A DNA stretch of 18,252 nucleotides from Syntrophomonadaceae bacterium (lineage in GTDB: Bacteria; Bacillota; Dethiobacteria; DTU022). A program made the translations under genes and the position numbers. The stretch lies in NCBI GenBank assembly GCA_007131435.1, contig SLQM01000192.1, positions 1-18,252 of the forward strand. The letters run 5' to 3'. Positions 1-6,514 of the stretch are shown piece by piece. The notes beneath the pieces were generated by a model. That model searched no databases and had not been told where the DNA came from. It was given only the letters and a program-made list of their open reading frames with translations. The stretch's first letter is position 1. The number at the start of each line of letters is the position of its first letter.

Positions 1-378
1 TAGCAATGCCATGCCTAAAATCAGGGCAAATATATTAATCAAGGTCAGGGTTTTTCGATCCCTTTCCAGCACTCGCACCGCAAACGCCCTAAACTGTTTA
101 TAGTTAAAAAGTACCTGTGACATTTTAACCAGGGTAAGGGTCAGTAACAGGGTAACAACAATAGAGTAGGGGACACCGGCAGTAAAATGCTTATACCAGG
201 TAAAGATTACCAGTGCAAGCCCAAGCAGCCCGACAAACCAGACCCAGCGGGGCTGTTTTTCCGTATAAGCGGTATTTAATTCAAAAGCGTTCCACTGCCT
301 GGGGAAAAACTGGATTGCCGGACGGGTCAGGATCAGAATCAAGCCAAAAGCAATACTTAAAACCTGGAAGTAGTTCAT
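1..378 (-). CDS. Multi-pass membrane protein of unknown function (partial, 3' end outside window)
   Basis: An open frame starts at ATG 378-376 on the minus strand and continues through the window's left edge, giving 126 visible codons without a stop. The ATG overlaps the TGA stop of the upstream TetR gene (ATGA overlap), and an AGGAGG ribosome binding site lies inside the end of the TetR gene, so the two are translationally coupled. The visible protein has hydrophobic segments at about residues 4-22, 44-61, 70-86 and from 113 onward, separated by short basic or aromatic loops. I do not recognise a family. Its position in the operon of an autoregulated TetR repressor suggests it is a target of that regulator, possibly an export or membrane-stress function, but nothing in the visible part proves this. 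Confidence 0.75.
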   Translation of the reverse strand, partial: MNYFQVLSIAFGLILILTRPAIQFFPRQWNAFELNTAYTEKQPRWVWFVGLLGLALVIFTWYKHFTAGVPYSIVVTLLLTLTLVKMSQVLFNYKQFRAFAVRVLERDRKTLTLINIFALILGMALL

Positions 379-1034
379 TTCGATTCCTCCTTGCTACTAT
401 TTCTTTGCAGGCCCTTTCTGAGGAAGGCCGATAGTTTGCGCGCCTCATCTTTTAAAGCCTCGCTGTCTACAACAACTAAATCTTTCGAGTCTGGATAAAT
501 ATCAACAAAATGCATCAGGGTGAACTTTAAAATACGCATTACAAAACCCTTATCGAACTCGTTTCGGATTTCACCTGCTTTCATTGCTTCGTCCACCATG
601 TTTTCAACATAATCTTCGAAGGCCCCGCTTAAATCGCCAAACAATCTATCTTTCAGCGGGCCTTCTGCCATAGTCTGCAGACGTATACTAAACTGATGCT
701 CACGGTAGTGCTGTGCGGCAAAATCGACAGAGGCCAGCATCTGGAATTCCAGGTTTTCAAAGAAGCTCATTTCTGTTAGCGGCTTCCCTGATGTAACAAG
801 AGCATGCTTAATAAACTCTTCCTTGGTTTTCATAATTTCGTTAATAAGGTGCAGGTATAGGTCTTCCTTGTTGGCAAAATAATGATACATACTGCCCTTC
901 GAAATCCCGGCTTTTGCAATAATGCTGTTCAGCGATGCTGTTTCAAAATCCTTTCCTGCAAATTCATCCAGCGCAGCATCCATTATCTTGCTTTGTTCAT
1001 CTTTTACCAGGTTTAAAAAACCCTGCTTGACCAT
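375..1034 (-). CDS. TetR/AcrR family transcriptional regulator
   Basis: This encodes a 219-residue one-component repressor of normal TetR length. The N-terminal helix-turn-helix spans about residues 10-56, with the typical TetR pattern of a helix ending in DEFAGKDFETAS, then AGISKGSMYHYFANKEDLY. The remaining 160 residues are an alpha-helical, poorly conserved ligand-binding and dimerisation domain, so the inducer cannot be read from sequence. ATG 1034 is preceded by a TAAGGAGG ribosome binding site. A perfect 14-bp inverted repeat lies between that site and the predicted -10 element, so autorepression is likely. The stop codon overlaps the start of the downstream membrane protein gene. DNA binding and family assignment are secure; the regulated pathway is unknown. 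Confidence 0.92.
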   Translation of the reverse strand: MVKQGFLNLVKDEQSKIMDAALDEFAGKDFETASLNSIIAKAGISKGSMYHYFANKEDLYLHLINEIMKTKEEFIKHALVTSGKPLTEMSFFENLEFQMLASVDFAAQHYREHQFSIRLQTMAEGPLKDRLFGDLSGAFEDYVENMVDEAMKAGEIRNEFDKGFVMRILKFTLMHFVDIYPDSKDLVVVDSEALKDEARKLSAFLRKGLQRNSSKEESK

Positions 1035-1047
1035 GTAACCAACCTCC

Positions 1048-1079
1048 TTAGACCAGTCGGTTTAGACCGACTGGTCTAA
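1048..1079 (-). promoter_or_regulatory. TetR operator: perfect 14-bp inverted repeat
   Basis: The arms TTAGACCAGTCGGT (1048-1061) and ACCGACTGGTCTAA (1066-1079) are exact reverse complements separated by TTAG. Inside it, TAGACC-GACT-GGTCTA is a shorter perfect dyad, with a near-copy (one mismatch) on the other half, so two overlapping dimer sites are possible. The repeat runs from the ribosome binding site of the TetR gene to the first base of its -10 element, the classic place for autorepression. Confidence 0.85.
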
Positions 1080-1107
1080 ATATATCATGCCGAGTTTAAA
1101 AAAACAA
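1079..1107 (-). promoter_or_regulatory. Predicted sigma-A promoter of the TetR operon
   Basis: Read on the minus strand, TTGTTT (1107-1102) and TATATT (1084-1079) are separated by exactly 17 bp. The -10 box is a good match and the -35 box is weak. The transcription start would fall inside the inverted-repeat operator. Confidence 0.5.
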
Positions 1108-1243
1108 TGCCTTTTTAAAAATTTTTATTAAATAAATCGTAAGAATGCAGTGCCACGTTACCTTTCGGAAAAACAATCAATAATATGGTAGAATATCTAT
1201 CAATACATCTGATATGAACGTGTTTTGCTACCTGGAGATATCG

Positions 1244-1330
1244 ATGACACAACTTGAATACAAAAAGCGAATAGCAGATAGGCTTCTGCAGAATGCCCCA
1301 GAGGCAAATGGATCCGAAAAAAAAGAAAAA
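1244..1330 (+). pseudogene. 5' remnant of a DUF4143/AAA_14-type ATPase gene
   Basis: ATG 1244 has a reasonable ribosome binding site (CTGGAGATATCG) and a TAGAAT box upstream at about 1192-1197, so it looks like the front of a once-real gene. The first residues, MTQLEYKKRIADRLLQ, resemble the N-terminus common in DUF4143-containing ATPases, which usually continues into a GPKWCGKT-type Walker A motif. Here that motif never appears: the frame runs into a lysine-rich stretch and then a repeat element, and reading on to the stop at 1486 gives no recognisable domain. I call it a truncated remnant. The family match is from memory of a short, weakly diagnostic stretch. Confidence 0.35.
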
Positions 1331-1332
1331 TG

Positions 1333-1407
1333 GGGTCAGGTCCAGAAGTGTAAGTTATTTTTGAGTCAGGTGCATGTTCAAAAAAGTATTATTTCAAGAC
1401 CTGACCC
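1333..1407. repeat. REP/MITE-like element with GGGTCAGGTC terminal inverted repeats
   Basis: GGGTCAGGTC (1333-1342) and its exact reverse complement GACCTGACCC (1398-1407) flank about 55 bp. A third, degenerate copy of the motif (GAGTCAGGTG) sits at 1363-1372. The right end, TATTATTTCAAGACCTGACC, resembles ends associated with REP-type Y1 transposases in environmental bacteria (recollection, not checked). No transposase is present, so this would be a non-autonomous remnant. Confidence 0.5.
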
Positions 1408-1442
1408 TGATAGTTTTCTGTGCCAATTAGCTGCCTTAAAGA

Positions 1443-2099
1443 CTAAAGAAAATCTTTGTATTCGGAAACCTGGCCCGGAAGTATGACAAGGCAGTTCTGC
1501 TGCCAGTCGCCATTTAACAACTGCTGAAAGAAATCGCTCGTCCCCTGGATTTCTTGATACTCAACCTGCAGGAAATCAGCCACCTTTTTGGTGTAATCAA
1601 GGTATTCTTCAAGTTCCGGCAGGTTGGTGTCAATAAACGCCACTCTCTTGTAATGCTGGTAAGCCTGCTGGGATATCCACCTGGCATTTTCCTCACCGTA
1701 CTTATCAAGATTTTCCATGTATTCCTGGTAAGGATCTGCTTTCTGATCTATCCAGCCCTTGCTCAGGTAATAAGTGCCTGGGTCTGCGCCAAATTCTTCC
1801 TCGTACCTGTCTCTTGAACCGAGCAACAGGCTGATACAGTCATGCACCCTGGGAATAACCAGTGTTTTATCACGCGCCTTTAACCCATCCAAACCCCTGG
1901 AGCATAAACCGTAAACAAATACCAGGGTTTCTGCTTCTTCTTCTTCATCTATGCGCTTCTGAAGCTCTTCACGCAGTTTATCTGGTGTCCTGTGCAGGGC
2001 GTACTCCATGTATTCAACCGGTAAATCAGCCGGTTTCATAGCTTCAACCTCGTCCATCATTGTTTTGCAGCAGAAAAGCTTGATCTTTCGGTTCATCAT
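1443..2099 (-). CDS. DUF1638 domain-containing protein
   Basis: This 218-residue cytoplasmic protein matches the DUF1638 family by its motifs: an N-terminal KLFCCKTMMDE strand-turn with paired cysteines at 10-11, FVYGLCSRGLDGL (61-73), IPRVHDCISLLLGSRDRY (82-99) and PGTYYLSKGW (107-116). The C66, H86, D87 and C88 group could form a metal or cofactor site, but no activity is established to my knowledge. In other anaerobes and methanogens the family occurs near corrinoid methyltransferase genes; none is seen here. The first of two adjacent ATGs is chosen because AGGAGG lies 8 bases upstream of it. The gene is divergent from the HutC-type regulator, with about 210 bp between them, so shared control is possible. 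Confidence 0.8.
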   Translation of the reverse strand: MMNRKIKLFCCKTMMDEVEAMKPADLPVEYMEYALHRTPDKLREELQKRIDEEEEAETLVFVYGLCSRGLDGLKARDKTLVIPRVHDCISLLLGSRDRYEEEFGADPGTYYLSKGWIDQKADPYQEYMENLDKYGEENARWISQQAYQHYKRVAFIDTNLPELEEYLDYTKKVADFLQVEYQEIQGTSDFFQQLLNGDWQQNCLVILPGQVSEYKDFL

Positions 2100-2207
2100 T
2101 ATGCACTCCTCCTGGTGTGATGTAAAAGTTTATAAGTAATATAAGTAAACCTCTATTAATAATAGCATATATTTGAAGTTCAAGGACATTGGGCCGGCAG
2201 GAAATCA

Positions 2208-2237
2208 GAGACAAAAGATTAATTTATAACATATAAT
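2208..2237 (+). promoter_or_regulatory. Candidate promoter of the GntR/HutC regulator gene
   Basis: A perfect TATAAT at 2232-2237 has GAGACA (four of six matches) 18 bp upstream at 2208-2213. The transcript would begin near 2244, giving a leader of about 67 nt. A GGACATT stretch at 2184-2190 just upstream equals one half of the palindrome at the start of the flavin dehydrogenase operon. Confidence 0.45.
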
Positions 2238-2253
2238 ATAGCTGTAATTAGTA

Positions 2254-2272
2254 GTTAAGGATAAGGCTTAAC
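2254..2272. promoter_or_regulatory. Possible operator: GTTAAG/CTTAAC inverted repeat
   Basis: Six-base arms GTTAAG (2254-2259) and CTTAAC (2267-2272) are separated by 7 bp just downstream of the predicted transcription start of the regulator gene. The position suits autoregulation, but arms this short in AT-rich DNA can arise by chance. Confidence 0.25.
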
Positions 2273-2310
2273 TTAAAATATATATACTACATGAATACGG
2301 TGAACGAAAA

Positions 2311-3036
2311 ATGATCCTGGAAAACAGCGGAATGCCCCTTTACCTGCAGTTGTATGAAATATTAAAGAAGAAAATTACCAGCGGGGAATGGGAGCTAAAT
2401 TCAACAATACCCACTGAAATTGAATTAATGGGCTCCTTTGCCGTAGGCAGGGAAACTGTGAGAAGGGCCATTCTCAGGCTGGTCAGCGAAGGCTACCTCT
2501 ACCGCCATCGCGGCAGGGGAACTTTTGTCTGCCGCAACCGCCCGGAAGACGCCATGGAACAGCTGGTATCTTTTTCAGCTGAAATGCTGGCCAGGGGCTA
2601 TAAACCGGGTGCGATCCTGCTGGAACATGATCTGCGCAAACCAGGTGGAGAGGTAAGAAATATTCTTGAACTGCCCGAAGGGGAAGAAATAATTTACATG
2701 AAAAGGCTGCGTACGGCAAATGAACTGCCTGTAGCGCTGGAAGAATCATTTTTAACCCGTGAAATCGTCGGCAAAGTAGACAAAAACAAACTTTCAGGCT
2801 CTTTCTATAGCTACCTTGCTTATGAAAAGAAAATACCCCTGGGCAAAATAACCCAGGAGATCAGTTCTGTTCTAGCAGATGAAGAAACGGCTGAGCTGCT
2901 TGGCGTAAAAAGGGGACACCCCATTTTGCAGTTGGCCCGCCTGATCTATACAGTTGATAACAGGCCTTTTTTCTGGCTGACTTTCCGCTACCGGGGCGAT
3001 CTTTACTCGATCAAGACCCAGCTTGAACCAAAGTAA
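2311..3036 (+). CDS. GntR family transcriptional regulator, HutC subfamily (UTRA domain)
   Basis: The 241-residue protein has the full GntR/HutC architecture. A winged helix-turn-helix covers residues 8-73 (PLYLQLYEILKKKI, then IPTEIEL, GRETVRRAILRL, and the wing YLYRHRGRGTFV). A UTRA effector domain follows at about 95-235. UTRA domains bind small molecules such as histidine-pathway intermediates, sugars, fatty acids or phosphonates; the ligand here cannot be read off. The ribosome binding site before ATG 2311 is weak (GGTGA). The gene converges on the flavin dehydrogenase operon and is divergent from the DUF1638 gene, so either could be its target. No clear terminator is visible in the 54-nt convergent gap after its stop. 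Confidence 0.9.
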   Translation: MILENSGMPLYLQLYEILKKKITSGEWELNSTIPTEIELMGSFAVGRETVRRAILRLVSEGYLYRHRGRGTFVCRNRPEDAMEQLVSFSAEMLARGYKPGAILLEHDLRKPGGEVRNILELPEGEEIIYMKRLRTANELPVALEESFLTREIVGKVDKNKLSGSFYSYLAYEKKIPLGKITQEISSVLADEETAELLGVKRGHPILQLARLIYTVDNRPFFWLTFRYRGDLYSIKTQLEPK

Positions 3037-3090
3037 TGTAGCAAATTTAATTGATCAGTGCTTTCATTAGTGCTTAATTAACTGTTTCAA

Positions 3091-3453
3091 TTACAGTTCA
3101 CGCATATCGGCTGTCGCTATTAAAGGAGTGCCGGTACCCGGTATTTTTTCCAGGACAACATCTCCGGGCCGCAGCCTTTTTTCAACCAGGATTGAATTAA
3201 TAATATCCATTATCTCAAAAATCTTATCTTTCGGTACTTCACCATCTGTCCGGACCGGCAGTAATGGAAAATCAGGAAAAATTGTCGCAACTGTACTGGT
3301 CAGCGATCGGGTGGGGTTAATTATTTCATCGTGGGCATATTCTTCGCCCTTCCTGCACTGGTTGCCGCTTACCACCAGCTCACCGCTGCCTGTGTCCACC
3401 ACAAGGCGGCAGCTTAAAGGGCATTGAATGCAGGTCATTAGTGTCTCAGGCAT
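3091..3453 (-). CDS. DUF1667 iron-sulfur-like small subunit of the flavin dehydrogenase operon
   Basis: A 120-residue protein with the DUF1667 signature: MTCIQCPLSC with cysteines 8, 11 and 15, followed by GNQCRKGEEYA with cysteine 33. This pattern suggests a bound iron-sulfur cluster or metal. The C-terminal half (PLLPVRTDGEVPKDKIFEIM, then RPGDVVLEKIPGTGTPLIAT) is the conserved DUF1667 body. The family is regularly the last gene of a trio with a GlpA-like FAD dehydrogenase and a Pyr_redox-type oxidoreductase, exactly the order seen here, and probably acts as an electron-transfer subunit. Its ATG lies 8 bp inside the upstream gene and is served by AAAGGAGG within that gene, so expression is coupled. 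The electron-transfer role is inference. Confidence 0.88.
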   Translation of the reverse strand: MPETLMTCIQCPLSCRLVVDTGSGELVVSGNQCRKGEEYAHDEIINPTRSLTSTVATIFPDFPLLPVRTDGEVPKDKIFEIMDIINSILVEKRLRPGDVVLEKIPGTGTPLIATADMREL

Positions 3454-4696
3454 CAGTCTCAGCCTCCTTTAGCGACAGCACAACTTTTTCAAGCCCTGCC
3501 GGCAGGGGTTCTAAGACCAGCCGCTCCATTTCCGGAGGGCGCAGCCTGATATATTTTTTATTTGTTAATACCTTTTCACCGGCTTCAACCTGCAGCAGTA
3601 CATTGTCCATTGTGCGGGCAGAACGGAAATAGACTACCGAATCTTTGCCGGGCACCAGGCGCTGGGGAACTGCATAAAGCAGATTATCCCCTGCCTTCAC
3701 TTCGATTTCACCTTGCACGCAGTCCTTCTTACAATACCCTGCGGCAGCGCTTCCGGCAGTTGCCCCACTTTCTGAAACGTGATCAACCAGGTCATAAACA
3801 TGGGTGGCATTGCCGCAGCTAAACAGGCCGGGAATGGTTGTCATCATCTGCTGGTCCACAATCGGCCCTCCTGTGCTGGTATCCATTGCCAAACCAAGGG
3901 GCTCTAAAATATCATTTTCAGGAATCAAACCTACCGATAGCAGCAGGGTGTCACAGGGAATATAGCTTTCGGTTCCAAACAGGGGAGAATAATCTGGCCC
4001 CACCGCCGCAACTGTTACACCCTCTACCCTGCGGGCTCCATGTACCTTTGTTACTGTAGAATTAAGGTATAGCGGAATATCAAAATCTTCAAGGCACTGC
4101 ACCAGGTTACGGGTCAACCCGGAAACTTCACTTTTTATTTCATAAACGCCTAAAACTTCCGCTCCCTCCAGGGTCAGACGGCGGGCCATAATCATCCCTA
4201 TATCACCGGAGCCTAGAACTACACATTTCCTCCCCGGCAGGTAACCATGAATGTTAATCAGGTTTTGCGCTGTCCCTGCGCTGTAAATGCCAGCCGGCCG
4301 GTCGCCGTGAATAAATACCTGCCGTGATGTCCTTTCACGGCAGCCCGTGGCAGCCACCAGGGAGGTTGCTGTAACAGGAAAAACTCCCTTGTCGGGATTC
4401 TGCAGGAGCAGCTTAAATTTACTGTCCTTCATTTTCAAATCCAGGACAAAGGTATTCTTCAGAATTTCTATGTTCCTGGATTTAACTGCCTCGAGATCGC
4501 AGAAAGCATATTCCGGGCCGGATAGCTTTTCATTGTAGCGAACTATACCAAAACCATCATGGATGCATTGCTTCAAGATTCCCCCGGGACGGCTTTCTCT
4601 TTCAATCAGCAAAACCCCGGCCCCGCCCTGGTTTGCCGCGAGCGCCGCTGAAAGGCCGGCCGGGCCGGCACCGATCACCATTACATCAGTTTTCAT
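3446..4696 (-). CDS. NAD(P)/FAD-dependent oxidoreductase (Pyr_redox_2 type), middle subunit
   Basis: This 416-residue flavoprotein has an N-terminal FAD dinucleotide fold (VIGAGPAGLSAALAA, glycines 9, 11 and 14), the ATGCRERT linker near 117-123, a second NAD(P)H-binding Rossmann fold (VVLGSGDIGMIMARRL, glycines 162, 164 and 167), and a C-terminal FAD-closing segment containing GLFSCGNATHVYDLVDHV. No CxxC redox-disulfide motif is visible, so it resembles the flavin subunits of multimeric amino-acid or glycerol-3-phosphate dehydrogenases rather than thioredoxin reductase. It overlaps the upstream dehydrogenase gene by 11 bp and the DUF1667 gene by 8 bp, implying a three-subunit complex. It probably passes electrons between the catalytic subunit and a nicotinamide or other carrier. 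The physiological acceptor is unknown. Confidence 0.9.
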   Translation of the reverse strand: MKTDVMVIGAGPAGLSAALAANQGGAGVLLIERESRPGGILKQCIHDGFGIVRYNEKLSGPEYAFCDLEAVKSRNIEILKNTFVLDLKMKDSKFKLLLQNPDKGVFPVTATSLVAATGCRERTSRQVFIHGDRPAGIYSAGTAQNLINIHGYLPGRKCVVLGSGDIGMIMARRLTLEGAEVLGVYEIKSEVSGLTRNLVQCLEDFDIPLYLNSTVTKVHGARRVEGVTVAAVGPDYSPLFGTESYIPCDTLLLSVGLIPENDILEPLGLAMDTSTGGPIVDQQMMTTIPGLFSCGNATHVYDLVDHVSESGATAGSAAAGYCKKDCVQGEIEVKAGDNLLYAVPQRLVPGKDSVVYFRSARTMDNVLLQVEAGEKVLTNKKYIRLRPPEMERLVLEPLPAGLEKVVLSLKEAETDA

Positions 4697-6452
4697 ATCC
4701 TGCCCTCGCTTTGTCCTTTGTCCGGCCCACGATCATCTCTGAACCTGGCTCCCTTTTACAGACTTCTGTAATATCCGAGTTTATTTCCCGGGAAATAATA
4801 TTCAGGACTGCCGGTGTACAAAACCCGCCCTGGCAGCGGCCCATGCCGGCACGGGCCCTTCTTTTAATCGCATCAATTGAGTGGGCAGGCAGGGTAGCGT
4901 GGATAGCATCTACTACTTCTCCTTCGGAAACCATTTCACAGCGGCAGATAATCCGCCCGTACGAAGGATTGGCTGCTATAAGCCTGTTCCGGTCTTCCAG
5001 GCCGAGTTTCCCCGGGTTAGGAGCCTCAAGCCTGCGGGGATTAAAGTTTGGGTTGGCTTTTATATCAGCCTTTTTCTTTAATATGCTAACAGCGATATCT
5101 GTTACGTCCACAGCAATAGCCGGTGCCGAAGCCAGCCCCGGGGACTGGATCCCTGCTGCATGAACCAGGTTTTCAACATATTTAGATGCCTCAACAATAA
5201 AATCTTCCTCAAAAGTGCAGGCCCTGGTTCCGGCAAAATAGGTTATAAAATCATCTTTTTTCAGTGCTTTATTCAGGGGCAGGTGATTTTCCTCCAAAAA
5301 CTGCAGCTCTTTTGCCGAGGTGCTGTAATCTTCGCGATCAGGTGTTTCCGTTGCAGTCGGGCCAACAAGGATATTACCGTCAATTAAAGGCGTTAGGCCT
5401 CCGCCTTTCGTGTGCGACCTGCCGTTTAACTGGGCCCGGCCAAGGATCAGTTTCTGGCTGTTACGCGTTTTCTTATCCAGGATAGCGATAACCCCTTTCC
5501 GGGGATGAATAGTGAAAAACCGGTCGCCGGCCATTTCTGCTATCCTGTCAGACCAAATACCAGCTGCGTTTACGACCAGCCCTGCCTGGATTATTCCGCG
5601 GTTGGTTCGCACACCGGCAATCCGGCTGCCCTCCATGACAAAACCCTGGACCATCGTATTCATGAAAAGCCGGGCTCCGTTTTGGATCGCATTTTCGGCA
5701 TAAGCTACCGTTACCTTGTAAGGTGCAACAATGCCGCTTTCCGGCATATAGAAAGCGCCACGCTGTTCATCGCCGATATTCGGTTCAAGATCTTTTACCT
5801 TGCGCCTGCTGAATACTTTAACACCATGAAGACCTTTTTTTCTTGCGCTTCTTTTAGCCAGCGGTCCCAGTAAAATCTGCCAGCTTTTAGTAAGCAAAGC
5901 CAGAGAACCGGGCCATTCCAGCTCAAAACCTAGCTCCCCGGCCACCTGGTCGTACATCCTGTTGCCTCTTAAATTATAATGATGCTTTTTACTGCCCAGT
6001 TTGACGGCCATGGCAGGATGGATCATCCCGTTATTGCGGCTCGAGGTATGCTTGGCGATGTCATCTTCCTTTTCCAGCAGGGCAATTTTTAAGTCCCAGC
6101 GGGACAGCTCCCTGGCTATGGCACAGCCTATAATTCCACCGCCAACAATAACAACATCAAACTCGGAGCTATCCAGGCTGAGATCTTTTACGGCAGGCCT
6201 GGATTCGGTAAAACAGTTCTTCAAGCCGGAAACTGTTATATTGTTAACCACACCGCGAAAACCATACCCCACCGCACCGTAGCCGGCAGCCAGGTAATCA
6301 TCCCAGTTTTGGACCTCGCCCTCAAGCACTACGGCTCCCCGTCGCTCGGAAAGTTCGACCTGTGGAAACCCTTTTGACTGAAGGGTTTTCTTAACTAACT
6401 GAAGTCCGCCCTCCAAAAGCTCACTCCTCAATATATCCGAATGTCCGGACAT
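4686..6452 (-). CDS. GlpA-like FAD-dependent dehydrogenase with N-terminal BON-like and C-terminal BFD [2Fe-2S] domains
   Basis: A 588-residue catalytic subunit with three parts. Residues 15-76 look like a BON domain (GAVVLEGEVQNWDDYLAAG and FRGVVNNITVSG). A DAO/GlpA-type FAD domain begins at residue 98 with VVIVGGGIIGCAIARELSRW. A BFD-like [2Fe-2S] domain follows near residue 498, with CRC at 503-505 and CQGGFC at 540-545 after RARAGMG. The last two parts match anaerobic glycerol-3-phosphate dehydrogenase GlpA and related amino-acid dehydrogenases; the N-terminal BON-like part is an unusual addition. No glycerol kinase or facilitator gene is nearby, so glycerol 3-phosphate is not assured as substrate. 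ATG 6452 has no ribosome binding site and lies only about 4 nt from the predicted transcription start. An in-frame TTG at 6416 has GAGGAG six bases upstream and may be the real start. Confidence 0.88.
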   Translation of the reverse strand: MSGHSDILRSELLEGGLQLVKKTLQSKGFPQVELSERRGAVVLEGEVQNWDDYLAAGYGAVGYGFRGVVNNITVSGLKNCFTESRPAVKDLSLDSSEFDVVIVGGGIIGCAIARELSRWDLKIALLEKEDDIAKHTSSRNNGMIHPAMAVKLGSKKHHYNLRGNRMYDQVAGELGFELEWPGSLALLTKSWQILLGPLAKRSARKKGLHGVKVFSRRKVKDLEPNIGDEQRGAFYMPESGIVAPYKVTVAYAENAIQNGARLFMNTMVQGFVMEGSRIAGVRTNRGIIQAGLVVNAAGIWSDRIAEMAGDRFFTIHPRKGVIAILDKKTRNSQKLILGRAQLNGRSHTKGGGLTPLIDGNILVGPTATETPDREDYSTSAKELQFLEENHLPLNKALKKDDFITYFAGTRACTFEEDFIVEASKYVENLVHAAGIQSPGLASAPAIAVDVTDIAVSILKKKADIKANPNFNPRRLEAPNPGKLGLEDRNRLIAANPSYGRIICRCEMVSEGEVVDAIHATLPAHSIDAIKRRARAGMGRCQGGFCTPAVLNIISREINSDITEVCKREPGSEMIVGRTKDKARAGYEN

Positions 6453-6453
6453 T
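6440..6453. promoter_or_regulatory. Perfect 14-bp palindrome at the start of the dehydrogenase operon (candidate operator)
   Basis: AATGTCCGGACATT is its own reverse complement and contains the ATG at 6452. It lies at about +3 to +16 from the predicted transcription start, a typical repressor position. The GTnnnnAC core resembles sites bound by HutC-type GntR proteins, and such a regulator is encoded nearby at 2311. Binding is inference. Confidence 0.55.
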
Positions 6454-6462
6454 TATGCTTAT

Positions 6463-6491
6463 ATTTTACTCTTTCTAGACAAATCAGTCAA
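6463..6491 (-). promoter_or_regulatory. Sigma-A promoter of the flavin dehydrogenase operon
   Basis: Read on the minus strand, TTGACT (6491-6486) and TAAAAT (6468-6463) each match consensus at five of six bases and are spaced by exactly 17 bp. Transcription would start near 6456. Confidence 0.7.
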
Positions 6492-6514
6492 TAAATAAGG
6501 CTTTAAAAGAGTAA

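Noticed and set aside
213..434. 73-codon plus-strand open frame at the left end
   Set aside because: It lies opposite the coupled TetR and membrane protein genes and has no start signals.
4633..5163. 176-codon plus-strand open frame opposite the dehydrogenase gene
   Set aside because: It is antisense to a clear FAD/BFD domain gene, has low-complexity composition and no ribosome binding site.
4686..6452. Naming the dehydrogenase glpA outright
   Set aside because: The domain set fits GlpA, but no glycerol genes are nearby and the BON-like fusion is atypical, so the substrate is left open.
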